DNA from: JBLMZW01 sp050259035
GTDB taxonomy: Bacteria; Bacillota; Syntrophomonadia; Syntrophomonadales; DTU052
NCBI GenBank assembly: GCA_050259035.1
Contig: JBLMZW010000160.1
Coordinates: 1 to 6,358 of the forward strand
Direction of reading: 5' to 3'
DNA: 6,358 nucleotides
Under the pieces are notes generated by a model that did no database searches, was not told the DNA's origin, and worked only from the letters and a program-made list of their open reading frames with translations. Within the stretch, counting starts at the first letter, position 1. Every line of letters starts with the position of its first letter. The translations under genes and the position numbers were made by a program. Below are positions 1 through 5,257 of the stretch, one piece after another.

Positions 1-911
1 TCGATGGGATTATTGAAGTTAATAAATCACTTGCTGAAATAACGCTGGGCAATCTTGATGAGAAGGTTAAAGTCAGCACCAACGATGAATTCCGGGCCCT
101 GTCCACTGGCATCAATAGTATGGTTGACGCGCTTAAAGCGGCAATAAAAGAAGCTGCTGCGCGTATTGATAATGAGCTGGCTTTTGCCAGGGCCATTCAA
201 TTATCGGCACTGCCAAGTCGTTTTCCGGCTTTTCCTGATAGATCGGAGTTCGATATTTTTGCCGATATGCGTCCTGCCAGAGAAGTTGGCGGTGATTTTT
301 ATGACTTTTTCCTTATGGAAGACGATAAACTGGCGGTAGTAATCGCTGATGTATCTGGCAAGGGGATACCGGCAGCGCTCTTCATGATGATATCTAAAAC
401 CCTGATTAAAAACCTGGCGCTCTCTGGCATTTCCATTGGGGAGGTTTTTACCAAGGCCAACAATTCGCTCTGTGAAAACAACGATGCCGGAATGTTTGTC
501 ACTGCATTTATCGGTGTATTGGACTGTAAGAACGGCAAATTTCAATATGTGAACGCCGGGCATAATCCACCGGTTATAAAAAAAGCTGCGGGTAGTGTAG
601 AATGGCTGCCGGTAAAGCCTGGCATGGTTCTAGCCGGAATGGAAGATATTGAATATGTCGAGCAAGAGATAATTCTTACACCGGGAGACTTTTTGTTCTT
701 GTATACCGATGGTGTTACTGAGGCGTGCAATAAAGCACTCGAATTATATTCCAACAACCGCTTACTAGAAGAGTTAAATAAAGATACGCTTAATGGCCGT
801 TCAACCGCTGCTGATATTGTTGAATGTGTTCTGCATTCGGTGGAAAGCTTTGCTGAGGGTGCAGAACAAGCCGATGATATAACCATGCTTAGCTTGAAGT
901 ATTTGGGATAG
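1..911 (+). CDS. HAMP domain / SpoIIE-type PP2C serine phosphatase, 5'-truncated by window edge
   Basis: Signalling phosphatase that probably dephosphorylates a phosphoserine on an anti-sigma-factor antagonist (RsbV/SpoIIAA-like), in the style of RsbU; the substrate is inferred. The frame is open from base 3, so the ATG at 120 is internal, not the start. Counting from the first codon at base 3, residues 1-45 form the end of a HAMP domain (GNLDEKV, then DEFRALSTGINSM), followed by a helical linker and the RsbU-type entry FARAIQLSALP. The PP2C fold keeps its metal-binding aspartates: GGDFYD (about 96-101), ADVSGKG (about 115), YTDGVTEA (about 235) and QADDIT (about 290). NAGHNPP is also typical. 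HAMP domains follow a membrane helix, so the missing N-terminus probably holds a membrane-anchored sensor. No terminator is visible after the stop codon. No anti-sigma or antagonist gene lies in the window, so the partner is unknown. The family call is very secure. Confidence 0.95.
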   Translation, partial: DGIIEVNKSLAEITLGNLDEKVKVSTNDEFRALSTGINSMVDALKAAIKEAAARIDNELAFARAIQLSALPSRFPAFPDRSEFDIFADMRPAREVGGDFYDFFLMEDDKLAVVIADVSGKGIPAALFMMISKTLIKNLALSGISIGEVFTKANNSLCENNDAGMFVTAFIGVLDCKNGKFQYVNAGHNPPVIKKAAGSVEWLPVKPGMVLAGMEDIEYVEQEIILTPGDFLFLYTDGVTEACNKALELYSNNRLLEELNKDTLNGRSTAADIVECVLHSVESFAEGAEQADDITMLSLKYLG

Positions 912-926
912 ATTAAATCCCTTCTG

Positions 927-1172
927 AATAGCAGGATTTTTGGCTTTTAGGCCCATTCCCAGTCCCATAAGGGTTCCAGAGGTCCCAACCGCGGAAACAA
1001 AATGGGTAACCTTACCCTCCGTATTCTCCCAGATTTCATTGGCGGTAGTCTCGTAATGAGCTAGCCTATTATATTTATTGGAAAATTGGTTAGGTATAAA
1101 GCGCTTATCCGGGTAGGTGCAGCAAAGTTCATGAGTTTTCCTGAATCCGCCTTCGGCAAAATTGAATAACAA
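927..1172 (-). pseudogene. Remnant of cysteine synthase (CysK/CysM-type PLP enzyme)
   Basis: About 80 codons on the minus strand resemble the middle of O-acetylserine sulfhydrylase/cysteine synthase. Recognisable pieces, in order, are EGGFRKTHEL, PDKRFIPNQFSNKYN, LAHYETTANEIW, GKVTHFVSAVGTSGTLMG and LKAKNPAI. The GTSGT loop corresponds to the one that binds the PLP phosphate. A full enzyme is about 300 residues. The N-terminal part with the PLP-binding lysine is absent, and the similarity stops near base 927, after which the frame runs on as antisense of the phosphatase gene to a stop at 801. The retained frame has no internal stop. It starts at an ATG (1172) with no ribosome binding site in front. 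I infer a dead gene fragment left by deletion on both sides. It points opposite to both flanking genes and cannot be catalytically active. Confidence 0.8.
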
Positions 1173-1213
1173 ACTGATTAATATTTCTTATCCAGGAGAT
1201 GATATGAAATGAT

Positions 1214-1235
1214 GGCCCGGGATAATTCCGGGACC
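1214..1235 (+). other. GC-rich hairpin, possibly an old or weak terminator
   Basis: GGCCCGG pairs with CCGGGACC around a 7-base loop (gataatt), giving 7 base pairs with one bulged A. The downstream arm is followed by tattcttt, which is only a poor U-tract. Just before it, at 1193-1209, AGGAGATGATATGAAATGA looks like a ribosome binding site followed by a two-codon ORF (ATG AAA TGA). This could be the scar of a deleted gene followed by its terminator, or a structured leader of the gene at 1334. The sequence does not decide between these. Confidence 0.4.
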
Positions 1236-1333
1236 TATTCTTTACTGCTGCAGGTAAGAACGGGAATATGTCTAGCTGACCTTTCCTTAGATGGTAAGGC
1301 TGGTTACGTATTTAAATGCAAGGAGGAAATTGA
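1236..1333 (+). other. Untranslated leader upstream of the TM1266-type gene
   Basis: Non-coding stretch with a small possible hairpin, CCTTA (1287-1291) pairing with TAAGG (1297-1301). It ends in a strong ribosome binding site, AGGAGG at 1321-1326, seven bases before the GTG at 1334. That spacing fixes the GTG start; the nearby ATG at 1338 is in another frame. I see no convincing -35/-10 pair and recognise no known riboswitch. Confidence 0.4.
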
Positions 1334-1603
1334 GTGAATGTAGGTGTTATACTAATCGGAAACAGAGCGGAAAGCGCAGTACAAGTACAAACGATTTTAA
1401 CCAAAAACGGTGATATGATTGGAACTCGCCTGGGGTTAAACAGACAAGTAGGTTCAAATGAAGATGCTTCAGGCTTTATCTTCATGGAGTTAAGCGGAGA
1501 TAACCAACGGATAAATGGATTGATGACAGAGTTAAACAAGGTGCATAATGTTACAGCGCAAACGATGGAGGTGCAGCTCCCCGATCGTTCCTGTCTTGAT
1601 TAA
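1334..1603 (+). CDS. TM1266-family (iron-only hydrogenase system regulator-like) small ACT-fold protein
   Basis: An 89-residue protein from a GTG start with an ideal AGGAGG ribosome binding site. It resembles the small ferredoxin-fold (ACT/NikR C-terminal-like) proteins annotated as iron-only hydrogenase system putative regulator, type protein TM1266 of Thermotoga. The match rests on the N-terminal strand GVILIGNRAESAVQVQTIL, the central GDMIGTRLGL (usually GRMG), a second hydrophobic strand (SGFIFMELSGDNQRINGLM) and a final NKVHNVTAQTMEVQ. The family is about 80 residues, so this one is full length with a short tail. Its molecular role is not well established; the hydrogenase link comes from gene neighbourhood in other genomes. 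No hydrogenase or hydEFG maturase gene is present here, so this copy is an orphan within the window. It is transcribed alone, ending at the terminator 48 bases downstream. No DNA-binding domain is visible. Confidence 0.75.
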   Translation: MNVGVILIGNRAESAVQVQTILTKNGDMIGTRLGLNRQVGSNEDASGFIFMELSGDNQRINGLMTELNKVHNVTAQTMEVQLPDRSCLD

Positions 1604-1650
1604 CAAACGTAATTGATGAAAAGTGCTTTTTAATATGTTCACAAATAGGT

Positions 1651-1680
1651 ATGGACCCGTTCTTTTCGGGTCCATTTTTT
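1651..1680 (+). terminator. Intrinsic terminator of the TM1266-type gene
   Basis: ATGGACCCG (1651-1659) pairs perfectly with CGGGTCCAT (1667-1675) around a 7-base loop, giving a 9-bp stem followed by a T-tract ending at 1680. It lies 48 bases after the stop codon at 1603, so it closes that gene as a single-gene transcript. Confidence 0.92.
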
Positions 1681-1713
1681 CGTAGCTAAACAGTCTGTAT
1701 TCCACATCCCATC

Positions 1714-1726
1714 TGGACCTGGTCCA
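1714..1726. repeat. Perfect inverted repeat TGGACC-T-GGTCCA, candidate operator
   Basis: A 13-base perfect inverted repeat with 6-base arms around a single T. It is too compact for an RNA hairpin and has no T-tract, so a protein-binding site is more plausible than a terminator. It lies about 130 bases upstream of the candidate dehydrogenase promoter, which is far for a simple repressor site. No regulator gene is nearby. Confidence 0.35.
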
Positions 1727-1852
1727 AACTTTTATTTACTCAAGTTTTTATATTCAATCCTTCAGTGGGGCTATAAACGTTGACCGGATTGCCAAACAAG
1801 TCGAGATAGTCATAACCGGGAAAAATCAAATAATAACTTGAAATTATTGGTA

Positions 1853-1883
1853 TTGGGTTTCTTCGTATTAGAGTATATATAAT
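1853..1883 (+). promoter_or_regulatory. Candidate sigma-A-type promoter for the aldehyde dehydrogenase gene
   Basis: TTGGGT (1853-1858) lies 17 bases before TATATA (1876-1881), which overlaps a consensus TATAAT (1878-1883). The surroundings are strongly AT-rich. This would start transcription around 1890, leaving a leader of about 30 bases before the ATG at 1920. The -35 match is only moderate. Confidence 0.45.
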
Positions 1884-1901
1884 TTAACAATACATCCATT
1901 G

Positions 1902-1908
1902 AAAGGGG
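1902..1908 (+). promoter_or_regulatory. Ribosome binding site fixing the dehydrogenase start
   Basis: AAAGGGG lies 11 bases before the ATG at 1920. An in-frame TTG at 1899 would extend the protein by seven residues, but it lies upstream of and overlaps this site and has no binding site of its own. ATG 1920 is therefore preferred. Confidence 0.65.
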
Positions 1909-1919
1909 CTTTAAATAAT

Positions 1920-3512
1920 ATGGCTGACAAGAAAAGTATTATTAAACCCCCGGGTGAGTCCACCGAATGCAGGTGTAAAGCCTCCGGTGAACTCATAGGT
2001 TATTCCTCTCTGCATACTGAAGAAAATCTTAAACGCTTTATCAAAGAAGCCAAAGAAGCCCAAAAAGGTTGGGCGGCTCTCTCAGTAAAAAAACGCGTTA
2101 GTTATATTCGGAAGATCCGCAGTTATTTAGTCGAACACATTGATGAAATAACTGAAACCATAAGCCGCGATAATGGTAAAACCCGGGTCGATGCCATGGC
2201 AGGAGAGGTATTTTCCTGCATCCTGGCGGTCAACTATTACTGCCGTAAGGCGCAGGAATTTCTTAAGGACCGTCCACTTGCTGCAGGCAATATGCTTACC
2301 TGTTATAAGCGCAGTAAAATTGTACGCGCACCCTGGGGAGTGGTAGGAATTATTTCTCCCTGGAATTATCCTTTTACCATCCCATTTTCAGAAGTAGTAA
2401 TGGCCCTGCTGGCCGGAAACGCGGTTATCCTAAAAACCGCTACCCAGACGCAGATGGTGGGACTGGCTGTGAAAAAAGCTATCGACGCCGCTAAACTGCC
2501 GCCGGGACTGTTCACTTTTGTAAATATTCCGGGAAACCTGGCCGGTGATATGATACTTGGGAACGGGGTTAACAAGCTTTTCTTTACCGGGTCAGTACCG
2601 GTAGGGAAATATTTGATGGGCAAAGCGGCAGAGACTTTGACTCCTGTCTCTCTGGAATTGGGAGGCAATGATCCCATGCTGGTATGTGATGACGCTGATA
2701 TTTACCGGGCTGTTATGGGAGCGGTTTGGGGCGGGTTCACCAACTCCGGACAATCCTGTGGAGGGGTGGAAAGGATTTATGTCCACCAGGCGGTTTACGA
2801 GCCCTTTATCAAGCTGTTAAAACAAAAGGTTGAATCGATGCGGGTCGGGTTTGGTATGGATTTCAACATGGACATGGGCTGCATGACTACTCAAGCTCAG
2901 ATTAAAACAGTAAAGGCCCACCTTGAAGATGCTTTGGCCAAGGGCGCGGTTTTATATGCCCAGTCCAAAGTTCCCGAAAAGAATAAGGAGAATTTCCTGC
3001 CCGCTATGGTTTTAACCAATGTTGATCATAGTATGTTAACCATGCAGGAGGAAACCTTCGGCCCGATAGTCGCTGTCATGAAAGTTAAAAATATGGAAGA
3101 AGCGATCCGCCTGGCCAATCAATCGAGTCTGGGTCTGTCGGCCTCTGTCTGGTCTAAGAGCAATTCCAAAGCTGAAAAAATTGCCCGCCGCATTGAATGC
3201 GGAGCGGTAAATATTAACGATCATCTAATGAGCCACGCCATGGCTGAGACTCCATGGGGAGGCTTTAAGGAATCCAGCATAGGACGGACGCATGGCGATA
3301 TCGGTTTCGAGGAAATGACTCAGTCCCAGGTTATCGTGAAAGACATCATGCCTGGTGTTAAAAGGGATATATGGTGGGGACCGAACTATCAGGGGATTTA
3401 CGATGGCCTTAAAGGAATATCGGTGTTCCTTTATGGGAGCAGCCCGGGCAAGAAATTCGGCGGCCTGGGCCAATTCTTAAAGTTGTTTCCCCGGATGTTT
3501 AAAGCCGAGTAA
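1920..3512 (+). CDS. Aldehyde dehydrogenase (NAD(P)+-dependent, ALDH superfamily)
   Basis: Cytoplasmic enzyme of 530 residues from ATG 1920, oxidising an aldehyde to a carboxylic acid. Numbered from that Met, the active site is complete: SPWNYP with Asn149, nucleotide-binding Lys172, FTGSVPVG (222-229), ELGGN with general-base Glu246, GQSC with nucleophile Cys280, and EETFGP with Glu378. The stretch TPWGGFKESSIGRTHG (444-459) belongs to the usual C-terminal oligomerisation region. Thr175 stands where NAD-specific enzymes often have Glu (Glu195 of ALDH2), which suggests NADP+ can be used. After the normal end near residue 475 comes a tail of about 55 residues, rich in aromatics and glycine (IWWGPNYQGIYDGLKG, then basic and hydrophobic), which might contact a membrane. 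The substrate cannot be read from sequence; medium or long aliphatic, aromatic or succinic semialdehyde are all possible. The gene is a single-gene unit with its own promoter candidate and terminator. Confidence 0.95.
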   Translation: MADKKSIIKPPGESTECRCKASGELIGYSSLHTEENLKRFIKEAKEAQKGWAALSVKKRVSYIRKIRSYLVEHIDEITETISRDNGKTRVDAMAGEVFSCILAVNYYCRKAQEFLKDRPLAAGNMLTCYKRSKIVRAPWGVVGIISPWNYPFTIPFSEVVMALLAGNAVILKTATQTQMVGLAVKKAIDAAKLPPGLFTFVNIPGNLAGDMILGNGVNKLFFTGSVPVGKYLMGKAAETLTPVSLELGGNDPMLVCDDADIYRAVMGAVWGGFTNSGQSCGGVERIYVHQAVYEPFIKLLKQKVESMRVGFGMDFNMDMGCMTTQAQIKTVKAHLEDALAKGAVLYAQSKVPEKNKENFLPAMVLTNVDHSMLTMQEETFGPIVAVMKVKNMEEAIRLANQSSLGLSASVWSKSNSKAEKIARRIECGAVNINDHLMSHAMAETPWGGFKESSIGRTHGDIGFEEMTQSQVIVKDIMPGVKRDIWWGPNYQGIYDGLKGISVFLYGSSPGKKFGGLGQFLKLFPRMFKAE

Positions 3513-3536
3513 TAAAGACTTATCTATGAGCTGCAT

Positions 3537-3570
3537 AAAAGGACCCGTAATGAGGGTCCTTTTGTTGTTT
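3537..3570 (+). terminator. Intrinsic terminator after the aldehyde dehydrogenase gene
   Basis: AAAAGGACCC (3537-3546) pairs perfectly with GGGTCCTTTT (3554-3563) around a 7-base loop, followed by gttgtttt. The A-run on one side and T-run on the other let it work in both directions, so it could also stop transcripts of the convergent hydrolase gene, whose stop codon is at 3607. Confidence 0.92.
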
Positions 3571-3606
3571 TGAGGTTCAGAAAGAAGTCTATTCTTATTT
3601 TCGGTA

Positions 3607-4434
3607 CTATACGGATTTTTCAGATGCTAACGCGCTGTTTAGGACTGCTTCTATCATATTCAGCTTGGAATAGTCGCCTTCTGTGAAAGTTGCCATCATG
3701 TTTTCCGCTCCCAGCAATTGATCGCGAATAGCTTCGTGGTCTATCCCTTCTTTGTCCAATCGTAACGCATTGGCCTGCAGGGATTTGCTCCATTCGATTT
3801 TTTCACGGAGCTTATCTTTGCCCGGCTCATAAACCTTACCGCCCGAGCAGAATATGGTCTTGAAATCATAGTTCAGGAGATTTTCCAGAGAAGCCATAGT
3901 AACATCAAAGTCTTCATTTCGCCTGAGATGGGTAACCTTCACCGAACGGAACAAATCACCAGTAAAGAGCCAGCCGTTTTGTTCTTCTAAAAGGACGATA
4001 TGATCCATAGAATGACCGGGTGTGTGAATGGCCCGGAACTTGTATTGTCGGCCATCTATGAACTCACCTACTGGCAGGCACTTTGATGAAGGGGGCAGAT
4101 CGAAAAAAAAGCGTTGATAATATAATAATTGGGGCGTCCAGAGGGTAGTGTCAGTAATCAGCGGAACCCCTGCCGGATGTGCAAGTATAGGAATTCCTCG
4201 CTCCTCAAAAAGAGGGTTATTGCCGATATGATCTTCATGATGGTGGGTATTTACCACCACATCTACTTCCAGTTCATCGAAAAAGGGTATTAACTCTTGA
4301 CGCAGGCTCAATGGCCCGGTATCTATTAACAAGCCATCCACATAATATAGAGCCATGGTATAAGCAGTCTGGCCTTCAACCTCTATCGTAACAAGCAACT
4401 GGGTGATTTCCCCATAGTCATTGCGTAATATCAT
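3607..4434 (-). CDS. MBL-fold metallo-hydrolase (glyoxalase II-like)
   Basis: A 275-residue metallo-beta-lactamase-fold hydrolase with no signal peptide, so presumably cytoplasmic. Motifs: strand and turn LLIDTG (35-40); THHHEDHIG with the HxHxDH pattern His64, His66, Asp68, His69; TPGHSMDH with His141; and FTGDLF with bridging Asp160. The usual final histidine is missing: the segment IFCSGGK (194-200) has Gly198 where relatives have CSH or PGH. The second metal site may therefore be weakened. Substrates of this broad family include thioesters, lactones, phosphodiesters and beta-lactams; none can be assigned here. The ATG at 4434 is supported by AAGGAG (4444-4449 on the plus strand) nine bases upstream. 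The C-terminal 75 residues are helical and charged, as in glyoxalase II-like proteins with a helical extension. It is transcribed divergently from the acetyltransferase. Confidence 0.9.
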   Translation of the reverse strand: MILRNDYGEITQLLVTIEVEGQTAYTMALYYVDGLLIDTGPLSLRQELIPFFDELEVDVVVNTHHHEDHIGNNPLFEERGIPILAHPAGVPLITDTTLWTPQLLYYQRFFFDLPPSSKCLPVGEFIDGRQYKFRAIHTPGHSMDHIVLLEEQNGWLFTGDLFRSVKVTHLRRNEDFDVTMASLENLLNYDFKTIFCSGGKVYEPGKDKLREKIEWSKSLQANALRLDKEGIDHEAIRDQLLGAENMMATFTEGDYSKLNMIEAVLNSALASEKSV

Positions 4435-4615
4435 AATAAACAGCTCCTTACTCTGTTTTGGAGTTCGAACTTGAGGTAATTGTATTGTAAAATCAATTAT
4501 AGCTGATAATCCAATTTTATACTGTTGGAAATGCCTTAGACGTTTCTATGGAGCAGGGGATTGTGTTTCTAAGCTGTACACTCTTACCATTTTGATTTTG
4601 ATTGGAGTTGTCTAT
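4435..4615. promoter_or_regulatory. Divergent promoter region between the hydrolase and acetyltransferase genes
   Basis: A 181-base AT-rich region between two divergent starts must hold both promoters. Candidate -10 boxes are TATAAT on the minus strand (4496-4501) for the hydrolase, and GATAAT (4505-4510) or TATACT (4518-4523) on the plus strand for the acetyltransferase. No well-spaced -35 box stands out for any of them. A 10-base perfect palindrome, AGTTCGAACT (4462-4471), lies in the likely hydrolase leader, 28 bases from its start codon. Near the right end, GGAG at 4604-4607 sits eight bases before ATG 4616 and fixes the acetyltransferase start. Confidence 0.5.
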
Positions 4616-5245
4616 ATGGGAAATAGTTATATAACAATAGATTTAGAAACATGGAAAAGAAAAGAGTATTGTCAAATATACATGAATGCAGTGCAGCCTC
4701 AGTATTGTGTGAGTTTTGAACTAGATGTGACCCATTTTAAAAAGTATATAAAAGAACAAAACTTTTCATTTTCGATGGCTTTTATATTTGCGGTTACTAA
4801 ATGCGCCAATGAAATCGAGGAGTTCAGGTATCGTTTCCTTAATGGCGAGGTCGTATTATATGAATCCATTGATACTTCTTTTACTTATTTAGATGAAGGA
4901 ACAGAATTATTCAAGGTAGTAAAGGCGCCAATGCAGGATACTATGGAGAAGTTTATACAGATAGCTGTAGAAACTGCAAAAAATCAAATAGAGCATTTTA
5001 CCGGTCCTGTTGAAAATGATGTTTATCAATTCTCTGCCTTGCCATGGATAACATTTACTCATATTTCACACACGGATTTTGGGAAACCAGATAAGGCCCA
5101 GCCCATATTTGATTGGGGGAAATATTATAAAAAAGAGGATAAGTATATGATGCCGTTTTCGGTTCAGGTTCATCATGCATTTGTTGATGGTATTCATATT
5201 GGTAAACTGGCAGAAAAATTACAGCGATACCTGGATGAAGTATAA
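4616..5245 (+). CDS. cat: Chloramphenicol acetyltransferase (CatA-like trimeric type)
   Basis: A 209-residue acetyl-CoA-dependent O-acetyltransferase of the classical CAT fold, which inactivates chloramphenicol by acetylating its 3-hydroxyl. Landmarks: the N-terminal TWKRKEY box (12-18; family form W.RKE.F), PWITF (143-147), WGKYY (167-171), MMPFSVQVHHAFVDGIHIG (178-196). The catalytic His is His187 (His195 in CAT numbering) with Asp191 (Asp199). Ser140 matches Ser148 and lies exactly 47 residues before the catalytic His, as in CAT-III. All key residues are present, so it should be an active enzyme, though distant CatA-like proteins may act on other acceptors. ATG 4616 has GGAG eight bases upstream; an in-frame TTG at 4592 lacks this. 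The gene is visibly more AT-rich than its neighbours, which suggests horizontal transfer. No terminator separates it from the convergent flippase gene. Confidence 0.9.
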   Translation: MGNSYITIDLETWKRKEYCQIYMNAVQPQYCVSFELDVTHFKKYIKEQNFSFSMAFIFAVTKCANEIEEFRYRFLNGEVVLYESIDTSFTYLDEGTELFKVVKAPMQDTMEKFIQIAVETAKNQIEHFTGPVENDVYQFSALPWITFTHISHTDFGKPDKAQPIFDWGKYYKKEDKYMMPFSVQVHHAFVDGIHIGKLAEKLQRYLDEV

Positions 5246-5257
5246 ACACCGGCATCT

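Larger units (their letters stand above)
1681..1919. other. Intergenic region upstream of the aldehyde dehydrogenase gene
   Basis: No intact gene. It contains a perfect inverted repeat at 1714-1726, a short minus-strand open frame at 1740-1829 that reads like natural protein (see findings), an AT-rich promoter-like stretch around 1848-1890, and the ribosome binding site of the next gene. At about 240 bases it is long for a spacer between two plus-strand genes, which is consistent with regulation or with decayed sequence. Confidence 0.5.

Noticed and set aside
120..122. ATG at 120 as the start of the phosphatase gene
   Set aside because: The frame is open back to base 3 and encodes a recognisable HAMP segment across this Met; there is also no ribosome binding site before it.
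1214..1235. Hairpin as part of a tRNA, T-box or known riboswitch
   Set aside because: No cloverleaf, no T-box GGTGG-type motif and no conserved core of a riboswitch class that I recognise around it.
1899..1901. TTG at 1899 as the dehydrogenase start
   Set aside because: It overlaps the start of the AAAGGGG ribosome binding site that serves the ATG at 1920.
2366..2786. Open frames antisense to the dehydrogenase
   Set aside because: They show no family resemblance and no ribosome binding sites, and lie fully opposite a well-conserved gene; they are shadows of its codon use.
4592..4594. TTG at 4592 as the acetyltransferase start
   Set aside because: No ribosome binding site upstream, whereas ATG 4616 has GGAG at proper spacing and begins where CAT proteins normally begin.
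4548..4595. Fifteen-codon ORF ahead of the acetyltransferase as a chloramphenicol-inducible leader peptide
   Set aside because: Some cat genes are controlled by translation attenuation, but this ORF has no ribosome binding site, and the only pairing with the cat start region is about five bases (TAGAC with GTCTA), too weak for a sequestering hairpin.
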